NCBI GenBank assembly: GCA_051251595.1
Contig: JBPOFA010000005.1
Location: 261,103-325,102 of the forward strand
From: NORP110 sp051251595
Lineage (GTDB): Bacteria; Pseudomonadota; Alphaproteobacteria; Rhodobacterales; Rhodobacteraceae
Length of the DNA stretch: 64,000 bases
Reading direction: 5' to 3'
The position numbers and the translations under genes are program-made. The notes under the pieces were generated by a model, which was given only the letters and a program-made list of their open reading frames with translations, did no database searches and was not told where the DNA came from. This document shows positions 9,320 to 18,300 of this stretch, piece by piece. Each line of letters starts with the position of its first letter. Position 1 is the stretch's first letter.

Positions 9320-10317
9320 GTGATAAACCTCTGATATCCGCGCGCGATCTGTCGGTGCACTTCCCATTGCGGGGCGGGCTGATTGGCCCCAAGCCCGTTG
9401 TACGGGCGGTCGAGTCGGTGAATGTGAATATCGCGGCCGGCAGTTTTTTTGGGCTGGTGGGGGAATCCGGATCCGGCAAAACCACCTTTGGCCGCGCCCT
9501 GCTGCGGGCCGCGCCGATCACCAGCGGTCATGTTGAATATGACGATGGTGAAGTGTCCTATGATCTTAGCGAAATCGGCAAGGCGGATCTGAACGAATAT
9601 CGCAAACGGGCGCAGCTGATCTTTCAGGATCCCTATGCCGCGTTGAGCCCGCGCATGACCGTGCGCGATATCATCGCAGAGCCGCTTCAGGTCATGGGGC
9701 TGACCAAGACCCGCGAAGAAACGGATGCCCGCGTGAGAGAGATCGCGGCAAAGTGTCGGTTGAACCTGGAACATCTGCGGCGGTTCCCGCATGCGTTTTC
9801 CGGTGGCCAACGCCAGCGGATTTCGATTGCGCGTGCGCTGGTCTCGGGGCCGAAATTTATCGTTGCCGACGAAAGCGTTGCGGCGTTGGATGTGTCAATT
9901 CAGGCGGATGTTCTGAACCTTTTGAAATCTATTCAAATGGAAATGGGGCTGACCTTTTTGTTCATCAGCCACGATCTGTCTGTTGTGGCCCATATCTGCG
10001 ACCATGTTGCGGTGATGTATCTGGGGCGTTTGGTTGAAACGGCACCAACGCGCGAATTGTTTGCCGAACCCAAGCATCCCTACACCAAGGCCCTGTTATC
10101 CGCGATTCCGTCGCTGGACCCGGATGATCGCGGCAAGGCGCAAAAACTAGAGGGCGAAATACCATCCCCCACCAACCCGCCGCCGGGCTGCAAATTTCAG
10201 ACGAGATGTCCCCACGCCATAGATCATTGTCGCAAGGTTGAACCCAAGCTTGAGAAAGCAGGGGCAGAGCATGATGTCGCCTGCCACCGCTGGAAAGAGC
10301 TTTTGACGCCCGCCTAG
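9316..10317 (+). CDS. ABC transporter ATP-binding protein (DppF/OppF type)
   Basis: This 333-residue ATPase carries Walker A GESGSGKT, Q-loop IFQDPYAALSP, signature FSGGQRQRISIARAL, Walker B FIVADESVAALD and switch FISHDLSVV. The Walker B follow-on reads ESVAALD rather than the common EPTSALD; the catalytic Glu is kept. It ends with the CKFQTRCPHA motif of the family. It is the last gene of the five-gene importer unit and converges on the sulfatase-superfamily gene only three bases away. Confidence 0.93.
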   Translation: MSDKPLISARDLSVHFPLRGGLIGPKPVVRAVESVNVNIAAGSFFGLVGESGSGKTTFGRALLRAAPITSGHVEYDDGEVSYDLSEIGKADLNEYRKRAQLIFQDPYAALSPRMTVRDIIAEPLQVMGLTKTREETDARVREIAAKCRLNLEHLRRFPHAFSGGQRQRISIARALVSGPKFIVADESVAALDVSIQADVLNLLKSIQMEMGLTFLFISHDLSVVAHICDHVAVMYLGRLVETAPTRELFAEPKHPYTKALLSAIPSLDPDDRGKAQKLEGEIPSPTNPPPGCKFQTRCPHAIDHCRKVEPKLEKAGAEHDVACHRWKELLTPA

Positions 10318-10320
10318 GCC

Positions 10321-11802
10321 CTAGGGCAGCTCTGACAGGCTTTGATCCATGTGGCGCATGCGGTGGCTGAGCAGGGCTTGCGTCATCTCTAGCAGGGTTT
10401 GGGTATAGGCCGGGTCTGTCGCCAGATTGGTTTGTTCCTCTGGGTCGGTCTCTACGTCAAACAGCAAGGGGTCGAACCCGCTGTTAAAGTGCACCAGCTT
10501 GAATTTCTTGTTCCGCAAGATGGCCAGATTCGCTTGGACATGCGAGATCCCCCGTTCAGCCAAAAGCTTTGCATCAATCTTGTCAGCGAAATCCAGTTCC
10601 ATGTGAATGGATTGCGGCCAGTCCGGGCTGGGCGTGCCGGCCAGAAATGGGCGCAAGGATTGGCCATTCATTGATTTCGGCACAGGCAGGCCGATGAATT
10701 CCAGAATTGTTGGGGTGACATCAATGGATTGGGTGAGTTCGTCAATGACCGTGCCACGGGTCTGGGCATGGTCCGGGTCGCGAATGATCAGGGGAACATG
10801 ATAGGACCGGTCAAACGCGTGCTGTTTGCCCCACAGGCCGTGATCCCCCAGCATTTCACCGTGGTCTGCCGTCAGCACGATCAGTGTGTCGTCATATTGA
10901 CCGGTGTCTTTCAGGAAGCCGATGACCCGGCCAACGTGATGGTCGACCTCTGTCGCGAGGCCAAGGTAGATGGACCGCAGGGTTTGTGTATCGGATTCGT
11001 CCACCTCGCAGCCTTTGACCCATCCGGATATCTTCTGCGACAGGGACACCAGCGCGCTAAACGCGTCCTGCTGCCCTTGGGGCACGGTCGGCGGCAAGTC
11101 ATCTGGGTCATACATCGTATTGTAAGGGGCCGGGGCAACAAGCGGCGGATGTGGCCGGATATAGGTGAGATGCGCAAACCAGTTCTGATCCGTGCGCACC
11201 GCCATTTCCCGCAGGAAGCTGTCGGTCAGAAAGGCTGTGTCACTATGTTCGGCACTGTAAAATGGCGGGTCGTTCGGCTTGGGCTTGTCGCCCGGCGTTT
11301 CGGGGATCGGATTGTAAAAGTCGCTATAGTCCGGGATGTCATATCCCTGCGCCTTAAGATAAGCGCGCCACGGGTAATTTTGTTCATGCCGCATCTCTAA
11401 ACATTCGCGAAACCCTTCCATCACATGTTCATAGCCGATCAGGTCAGGGTCATTGGGGTGTTTGCCTGTGGGGTCGACCGTTGTGTCGTTGTAACCGAAC
11501 AACAGCGGTGCATACCCGGCTTTGCGGCTTTCGGTGGCGACATTGGGCGTGCCGCGTCTTAACGGTGTTCCATTGCGGATGGCGCGGTGGTTCATCCCGT
11601 ATTGGCCTGTCAGCAGGCTGCAGCGCGAAGGACCGCACGGGACCTGAACAGTATAGTGTTTGTCAAAGCGGACAGCATCTTGTTGCAGCGCGCGCATATT
11701 GGGCAGGGCGACATGTTCGGCCAAAGCACCAGACAGGCAATCCGCCCGCAATTGATCAATTACAATGAAAAGGATTTTGCGGTTTTTTTGATCAGACGAC
11801 AT
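10321..11802 (-). CDS. Phosphonate monoester hydrolase / arylsulfatase-superfamily enzyme
   Basis: This 493-residue alkaline-phosphatase-superfamily hydrolase starts at ATG 11802, behind AAAGGTGG. The type I sulfatase signature VPCGPSRCSLLTG at residues 54-66 should have C56 oxidised to formylglycine, the catalytic nucleophile. Metal-site motifs are IVIDQLRADC (D16) near the N-terminus and LTADHGEMLGDHGLWGK. Overall pattern (GMNHRAIRNGTPL, YIRPHPPLVAPAPYNTMY, SIDVTPTILEF) and length agree with the Burkholderia/Rhizobium phosphonate monoester hydrolases (about 514 residues). Those hydrolases cut phosphonate monoesters, phosphodiesters and sulfate esters. Position next to AEP genes and an importer favours a phosphonate ester. 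There is no signal peptide, so it is cytoplasmic. Arylsulfatase or choline sulfatase activity remains possible. Confidence 0.8.
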   Translation of the reverse strand: MSSDQKNRKILFIVIDQLRADCLSGALAEHVALPNMRALQQDAVRFDKHYTVQVPCGPSRCSLLTGQYGMNHRAIRNGTPLRRGTPNVATESRKAGYAPLLFGYNDTTVDPTGKHPNDPDLIGYEHVMEGFRECLEMRHEQNYPWRAYLKAQGYDIPDYSDFYNPIPETPGDKPKPNDPPFYSAEHSDTAFLTDSFLREMAVRTDQNWFAHLTYIRPHPPLVAPAPYNTMYDPDDLPPTVPQGQQDAFSALVSLSQKISGWVKGCEVDESDTQTLRSIYLGLATEVDHHVGRVIGFLKDTGQYDDTLIVLTADHGEMLGDHGLWGKQHAFDRSYHVPLIIRDPDHAQTRGTVIDELTQSIDVTPTILEFIGLPVPKSMNGQSLRPFLAGTPSPDWPQSIHMELDFADKIDAKLLAERGISHVQANLAILRNKKFKLVHFNSGFDPLLFDVETDPEEQTNLATDPAYTQTLLEMTQALLSHRMRHMDQSLSELP

Positions 11803-12477
11803 GGCCCACCTTTCGCGTTGAAATCGTGCGTCTTGCACGTTGTTAAACAATTGCGATGGTCGCAATCCTTTGCAGTCTGAACAAGAGAGGAATCAATCAA
11901 ATGACGATTCTTTTGATTTTTTCTGACACGTGCATTTCCGGGGCAGCTCACCAGGAAAACCCGCCCAAAATTGCCATTTTGTCAGGGATTTTGGGGACGC
12001 AGCCGCAAATTGAAGGGCCATTTTATTGGTCTGAAATGTTTTTTTCGCTGGAAACAATTTGTTTTTTCTACGCTGCAAAATGAATTGAAGCGAAATTGAC
12101 ATAATTTAATAACCATATTTCTCTCTGACCGTATTGGCGCTGGAAACAGTCGCCCCGTTTCGGGCGACAATTCTGGATTTTAGCAGGGGTCTGGGACACA
12201 ATTGTCTTGGTTTTGGAAATTTGAGTTTTGGCGCCAGAATTCGGTCGTCACATTTTCATCGTTATCGTGCCCAGAAGCCTCTGGGCTGGACATATTCTTG
12301 CCGAGAGTGCCCACGATAACGGTTACATGGAACGCGGCCAATTGGTCAGGTTCTTAGGGAAGATTTGGAAGGATGCATGATCTTCATGTCGAAGGTCTTG
12401 GAGTCTACCCAAGAGTAAAGAGTGGAAGAATGACGGTAACAAATACGAGTGTTAAGAGTACGATTGGGAAGCGCGTT
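11803..12477. other. Long intergenic region upstream of the Hint-domain gene
   Basis: No protein gene is supported here. Besides the nested inverted repeat at 12261-12320 there is a shorter hairpin at 12149-12168 (GTCGCCC, six-base loop, GGGCGAC). The left half (11880-12120) is AT-rich and probably holds promoters for the minus-strand hydrolase and for the rightward transcript. Confidence 0.4.
12261..12320 (+). ncRNA. Candidate structured RNA: nested inverted repeat
   Basis: An outer 9-bp stem (GTTATCGTG at 12261-12269 with CACGATAAC at 12312-12320) encloses a 7-bp hairpin (GCCCAGA / TCTGGGC, 12269-12286, loop AGCC). The two stems share base 12269. Two nested perfect stems in 60 non-coding bases suggest a leader structure or small RNA; an operator dyad is the alternative. 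Strand is assumed from the downstream gene. Confidence 0.35.
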
Positions 12478-13026
12478 ATGAGTGAAGCTGTAAAAGATAT
12501 CGAAACAGTGACACAATCTGGTCGCTTCAAAGTTGCTCGGCCGCGGCTTGACCGCGTGGCGAGCAACGATGCGAACAAACCAGTACGAACGCCACAGACG
12601 GCGCAAATTTCTGGGTTTGGTCCTATGTCACGTATCACCACATCGTTTGGTGAGGTGTACGCCCAGACTTTGAGAGAGGGCGACCGCGTTCGCACCAAAG
12701 ACGGGCATTTCGCCCGGATCATGGCGATCAAGCGCATGACGCTGGATTCCGACTATCTAAAATACCATCCAGAAGCCCAGCCTGTGGTTATTCGCGCCGG
12801 TGCCTTTGGCTTTGGCCTGCCTGCTGCCGATATTACCCTGGCCCCGCATCAGCGTGTGCATCTGGATCAACGGCTGCCCGGCGGACGTCTGGAACGCGCA
12901 ATTGAAGCGGTCGGACGGCCGCAAGTCTATCGCCGTCCGGAACAGATCATCACCTATACCGTTTTCCACTGCGGAAAACCGACAGTGGTGAATTGCGAAG
13001 GCATCCTGATGGACACAGCCCCCTAA
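12478..13026 (+). CDS. Hint-domain (hedgehog/intein, Hint_2) protein lacking the nucleophilic Cys
   Basis: The C-terminal ~130 residues match the Hint_2 domain common in Rhodobacteraceae: SRITTSFGEVYAQTLREGDR, then RTKDG, the HPEAQPVVIRAGAF stretch and the conserved ITLAPHQRVHL His block. The domain opens with SGFGPMS, where self-processing Hint domains normally begin Cys-Phe, so splicing or autocleavage looks impossible. Such domains often close large secreted or S-layer-like proteins; here it stands alone. ATG 12478 has GGGAAG at good distance. Upstream in-frame ATGs at 12373 and 12430 would add 35 or 16 residues of low-complexity Ser/Thr/Lys sequence. Its stop overlaps the convergent glycosyltransferase stop. 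Confidence 0.7.
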   Translation: MSEAVKDIETVTQSGRFKVARPRLDRVASNDANKPVRTPQTAQISGFGPMSRITTSFGEVYAQTLREGDRVRTKDGHFARIMAIKRMTLDSDYLKYHPEAQPVVIRAGAFGFGLPAADITLAPHQRVHLDQRLPGGRLERAIEAVGRPQVYRRPEQIITYTVFHCGKPTVVNCEGILMDTAP

Positions 13027-14243
13027 GCGGGCTGCGCAACAAAATCTCGGCGCTGCCCCTGAAGGGCAGCGTAGTGTTTTATCAAATCCGTCTGATACGT
13101 GTCAGGTGAAAACCGGTGCATTGCGGTATCATGGGCTTGTTGGGAAAGCCGTGAAAATTCCGTCGTGTCGAGACGGTCAAAGCAGTGTTTCAACGCGCCC
13201 GGCTGTCCCGGCGTGAACAGAAAACCGTTCTGACCATCCCGGATCAGTTCCGGAATTCCGCCGATCCGCGCGCCAATCACGGGCCTTCCATGTGAAAACG
13301 CCTCTAGCACCGACATGGGACAGTTTTCGTACCATTCCGACGGGACAACAACCGCCTTGGCGCGTTGAATAAGCCGATGCAATCTGGACCCACTGCAAAA
13401 CCCCAAATAGTCGACATTCGGCATATGTTGAATACGCTCCAGCATCTGGTCCCGCCAAGAGCCATCACCGGCGATCAAGAGATGCTGTTTGGAGTTTTCC
13501 AGCGCCGTCAGCAATGTTCCGAGTCCCTTAAGCTCTTCTAAGCGGCCGAAATATAACAAGTAATTGTCATGTGTCTGCGCCGGTGTTTCGCCAGTCGAGG
13601 CCACGAAATTGTGAAGCGTGAACAGCTTTTCCGCGGGTATGCCCGCGCGTTGCATCTGCTGACGTTGAAAATCGCTGACGCATAGAAAGCGATCCACCAA
13701 CCTGACATCGCCCTGCAGCCGAGAGGCCAGAAACTCTGCCGCCATGACGGTTGATTTCAAAAGCGATCCGTCTTTGCAGCGATTTGTGATGCAGTGGAGC
13801 GGCCCGCCACTCAGGCATCGGTCACAGGGCTGGTTCCCGCGTTGCATCGTGTAGACCGGGCAGGCGAGCTTGTATTCATGAAGGCTTTGAAGAATGGGGA
13901 TCCCTCGGGCCCGTAAGATTGGCAAAATGGCGGGCGTCTGTTTGCCGTGGTAAATGTGCAGATGGGCCAGGTCGACGGGCCCAACCTCGTCCAGAAGCCG
14001 TTTCAGCTTTTTACGGGCATCGCCATTGTAAAAATACCGCGCCGTATCGCGCAATCGGGGCGCGCCCGTATCGGCCCCCTTGGGGAAATAGGCCGACCAG
14101 CGGCTATCTTCATTGTCTGGGTGATCCATGCAGAATGGAATAACCGTGTGCCCCGCATGTTCCAGCATCTGCGATGTCGCAAAATAGACCGCATCCGATC
14201 CACCGCGGATGTGATGGGTGTGGCTGATTTGCAGGATCTTCAT
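13023..14243 (-). CDS. Glycosyltransferase, GT4 family (GT-B fold)
   Basis: This 406-residue protein has an N-terminal Rossmann half with GGSDAVYFATSQMLEHAGHTV. The C-terminal half has YFGRLEELKGLGTLL, LIAGDG and the donor-binding stretch VVPSEWYENCPMSVLEAFSHG, with the EX7E-like glutamates of GT4 enzymes. A Cys-rich segment CPVYTMQRGNQPCDRC around residues 130-145 is common in the GT4 subfamily of polysaccharide clusters. ATG 14243 overlaps the sulfotransferase stop by four bases, so the two are translationally coupled. The pair probably builds a sulfated surface glycan; donor and acceptor are unknown. Confidence 0.9.
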   Translation of the reverse strand: MKILQISHTHHIRGGSDAVYFATSQMLEHAGHTVIPFCMDHPDNEDSRWSAYFPKGADTGAPRLRDTARYFYNGDARKKLKRLLDEVGPVDLAHLHIYHGKQTPAILPILRARGIPILQSLHEYKLACPVYTMQRGNQPCDRCLSGGPLHCITNRCKDGSLLKSTVMAAEFLASRLQGDVRLVDRFLCVSDFQRQQMQRAGIPAEKLFTLHNFVASTGETPAQTHDNYLLYFGRLEELKGLGTLLTALENSKQHLLIAGDGSWRDQMLERIQHMPNVDYLGFCSGSRLHRLIQRAKAVVVPSEWYENCPMSVLEAFSHGRPVIGARIGGIPELIRDGQNGFLFTPGQPGALKHCFDRLDTTEFSRLSQQAHDTAMHRFSPDTYQTDLIKHYAALQGQRRDFVAQPA

Positions 14244-15238
14244 GCCGCAGGCCTTTGTGCATAGCCAAGATCGCACATGACCTCGTCAAAAAACGGCTGA
14301 ACGGCAGGGTGCAGCTTTGGGGCGCCATGGTGGGATTTGAGGCGAAGCGTCGATTTGGCATAGCGGATCACAACGGGGTCCTCGGCCAAGCCACAAAAGC
14401 TTAGAATGCTCTGCATCTGGTGTTCCGGATATGACAGCAAATCCTCATAACGCACAAAATGAAGCCCCTCGGCTGCACTGCGTTGCAGGTGCTGTGCTTG
14501 GCGCATCGATGCAATCCATTCCACAGCGCCGCGATCGACCTGAGCGGTCAGCTGTCCCAGGATTGGCAGCAGCGGGGCAAAATGAGGATCCGGCCGGATC
14601 AGCTGGTCGACCAGAAGGTCCCATTTCTGCCCGTCACGCCCCCACCAATCGGCCTGAGCATTCCCGTTTTTTGCAGACCATGCCTCAATCGAACGGCAAA
14701 TATCTGCACCGTTTCGGATGATCACGATTTTGCGGGCTTGTGGAAACGCCTTGTCCAACAAACCGTCGCGGAACAACAGTTCGGGGTATTTGTCGACGAC
14801 TCTTTTGCTGCCAGAGACGGTCAGAAAGGCGCGGTGAAACCGATGGAGCTGGCGGATTTTCGACCGGGTCAGATCGTTCGCAGTCATGCGATAGCGCCCT
14901 TTTGTCTTGCTGTATGACCCGATCAGGTCATCATCGCCAAGCGCCGCCTGCCACATCGCCTTGGGTTCATTCAAATAGCCAACATCCCGATGCAGCGCGA
15001 GGATAGAGCCCAAGACCGTCGTGCCGCTGCGACCAACCCCCATAATGAAAATTGGGGGCTGGCGGGGTGTTGGCAACGGGATCTGTGCAATGGCGCGGTA
15101 TCCCGCAAAGACAAAAGGGTTGATCCAGCGACCGCGGGTTGTGAGTGGCCGACCCTCAAACATCAAATAGGCAATCATCCGTGACCATATTTTCCACGGG
15201 CGGGCGCGTACGAATTCAGGTTCAAGCTGTGCGATCAT
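14240..15238 (-). CDS. Sulfotransferase family protein
   Basis: This 332-residue protein has the PAPS 5'-phosphosulfate loop IFIMGVGRSGTTVLGSIL near residue 64 and a 3'-phosphate-binding motif KIVIIRNGADICRSIEAW near residue 170, both diagnostic of PAPS-dependent sulfotransferases. It should transfer sulfate from PAPS to a carbohydrate or lipid in the cytoplasm. The downstream coupled glycosyltransferase points to a glycan acceptor. The start, ATG 15238, lies back to back with the oxoprolinase gene, leaving about 150 bases for two promoters. Confidence 0.88.
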   Translation of the reverse strand: MIAQLEPEFVRARPWKIWSRMIAYLMFEGRPLTTRGRWINPFVFAGYRAIAQIPLPTPRQPPIFIMGVGRSGTTVLGSILALHRDVGYLNEPKAMWQAALGDDDLIGSYSKTKGRYRMTANDLTRSKIRQLHRFHRAFLTVSGSKRVVDKYPELLFRDGLLDKAFPQARKIVIIRNGADICRSIEAWSAKNGNAQADWWGRDGQKWDLLVDQLIRPDPHFAPLLPILGQLTAQVDRGAVEWIASMRQAQHLQRSAAEGLHFVRYEDLLSYPEHQMQSILSFCGLAEDPVVIRYAKSTLRLKSHHGAPKLHPAVQPFFDEVMCDLGYAQRPAA

Positions 15239-15391
15239 GTGGACCCCTCTGACTTTGTTAATTTTCGCAACATTTTGGTAAACACCGCGTTAACGCGATA
15301 TTTTTTTCAGTGTTTTTGTCGCGATAAGGTCGAGGCGGTTGACATCGGCCCTGCCGTGTTGAACCTCGGGGCGATCAGATGCGGGGACCAG

Positions 15392-18300
15392 ATGACGCAA
15401 ACAGAGTGGGAATTTTGGATCGACCGGGGCGGAACCTTTACGGATATCGTCGCGCGTCGCCCGGATGGCGTATTGCTGACGCATAAGCTGCTTTCAGAAA
15501 ACCCCGAACACTATAGCGATGCAGCCGTACAAGGCATTCGCGACCTATTGCGGCTTGCACCCGATCAGGCGATTCCTGCGGCTGCAATCGGCTCTGTCAA
15601 AATGGGAACGACAGTTGCCACGAATGCGCTGCTGGAACGTAAAGGCGAACGCACCTATTTTCTGACCACTGCAGGTCTGGGGGATTTGCTGCGTATCGGG
15701 TATCAAACGCGCCCACGCCTGTTTGATCTTAAGATCGTTCGCCCAGAGCTTTTGTACAACAAGGTCGATGAACTGTCAGAGCGGCTGGACGCCGAAGGAC
15801 GCGTGGTTGTTCCCTTGGATGAGCAGCAGGCCCGCGTATTGCTTCAGCAAGCTTATGATGACGGGTTTCGCAGCGTGGCGGTCGCGCTGCTGCATGCCTA
15901 TCTCAACCCGGAACATGAGGCCCGCGTGGCAGAAATCGCCCAAGAGATTGGGTTTGAACAGATTTCCACCAGTCACGGGGTTTCAAGGCTGGCCAAGCTG
16001 GTGGGGCGTGGCGATACGACCGTGGTGGATGCTTATCTGTCGCCAATTTTGCGCCGTTACGTGGATCAAGTGGCACAGGCCCTTGATGTTGCACAGGACC
16101 GGGGAAAGCTGTTGTTCATGCAGTCAAATGGTGGCCTGACGGATGCGAACTTGTTTCAGGGAAAGGATGCGATCCTGTCGGGGCCAGCGGGGGGCATTGT
16201 TGGCATGGTCAAGACCGCCCGCATCGCGGGGTTTGATCGGTTGATCGGGTTTGACATGGGGGGCACGTCGACCGATGTCAGCCATTTCGCTGGCGATTTT
16301 GAACGGTCCTTTGAAACAGAGGTCGCAGGCGTTCGCATGCGCGCACCGATGATGGATATCCACACGGTGGCCGCCGGCGGCGGGTCAATCTGCAGCTTTC
16401 GCGACGGGCGCTATCAGGTTGGGCCTGAAAGTGCCGGTGCGGATCCGGGGCCTGCCTGTTACAGGCGGGGCGGACCATTGACGGTCACCGACTGCAACGT
16501 GATGTTGGGTAAGCTGAATCCTGATCATTTCCCGCATGTTTTCGGTCCCGGCGCGGATCAACCGCTGGACAAAGACAGCGTTCGGGAAAAGTTTGAAACC
16601 TTGGCCCGTGACGTCGCGCAGGCCACAGGGCAGCCGCTTGCCACACCCGAAGCGATGGCCGAAGGGTTCTTGCGCATCGCCGTCGACAATATGGCCAACG
16701 CGATCAAGAAAATCAGCGTCAAGCGCGGCCATGATGTGACGCAATACACGTTGCAATGCTTTGGGGGCGCCGGCGGGCAGCACGCGTGTCAGGTCGCAGA
16801 TGCACTTGGGATGCGGCGCGTCTTTTTGCATCCTTATGCGGGTGTCTTGTCGGCATTTGGTATGGGGCTGGCGGAAATCCGGGCCTTGCGCGAACGGCAG
16901 GTTGATGCGCCGCTGGACGCGGTGGCAGATGTCGAAACCCTTGTTGCAGAGATTGCATCGGACGCCGTGGCAGAGGTCAAAGCGCAGGGCATTGAACAGG
17001 TTGAAACGGAAAGTCGCGCCCACTTGCATTATGAAGGGTCCCATCAAGCGCTAGAGGTGAGTTTTGGCAACATTGCTGAAATGAAGGCGGCGTTTGAGGA
17101 AATTCACAAAGCACGGTTTGGCTTTATTTCGCCGGAACGGGGCATTCTTTTTGAGATGATCAGCGTCGAAGCGATTGGTCAGGGCAGTGACATTCCCGGG
17201 CAACTGGTGCCAGCGGGCACAGACGCCCCAATGACGCATATCGGGGTTTGCATCGACGGTCATGTCCGGGATGTTCCACTGTATCAAAGAGAAAAGCTGG
17301 GTGTTGGGTTTCGGGTGGCCGGGCCTGCGGTCATCACCGAAAAGACGGGTACGAATATCGTGGATCCCGGTTGGTCCGCGGTTATAGACGAGTTTGGCAA
17401 TTTGGTGCTGGACCGGGAAACGGCAATGCGCCGGGATCTGGCCGCCGGGACCGATGCGGATCCGGTCTTGTTGGAAGTGTTCAACAACCTGTTCATGTCT
17501 GTTGCGGATCAGATGGGGGCGACCCTGGCCAATACCTCTTGGTCTGTGAATATCAAAGAACGGCTTGATTTTTCATGCGCGATTTTTGATCAGGCCGGTG
17601 ATCTGGTGGCCAATGCCCCCCATGTGCCGGTGCATCTGGGATCCATGTCGGACAGCATCAAGACCGTGATGCGGGAAAATGCGGGCAACATCAAACCGGG
17701 CGACGCATTCATGTTGAATTCGCCTTACAATGGCGGAACCCATTTGCCGGATGTGACCGTCGTGACCCCGGTTTTTGTAGAGGACGAGATCGTCTTTTGG
17801 ATGGGCTCTCGCGGGCATCACGCAGATATCGGCGGGCGCACCCCCGGCTCTGCCCCGCCTGACAGCCAGCACATTGAAGAGGAAGGTGTCCTGATCGACA
17901 ACGTTCGTCTGGTGGATGGCGGCGTGTTCCAAGAAGAGGTCACCGAGCAGGTCTTGGCAGGCGGGCAATACCCTTGCCGCAACATTCCGCAGAATATGGC
18001 CGACCTGAAGGCACAGGTGGCCGCCAATGAAACGGGTCGCCAGGAATTGCTGAAGGTTGTCGGGGTTTATGGCTTGGACGTTGTTCAGGCCTATATGACC
18101 CATGTGCAGGACAATGCCGAAGAAAGCGTGCGTCATGTGATTGGTCGGCTCAAAGACGGTCATTACCGCTATGAGATGGACCATGGGGCTGTGATCAAAG
18201 TTGCCGTGAAAGTGGATAAGGAGCGGCGTGAAGCGGTTATTGATTTTACCGGCACCAGTGATCAGGATGCTGGAAACTACAATGCGCCATTTTCAATTTG

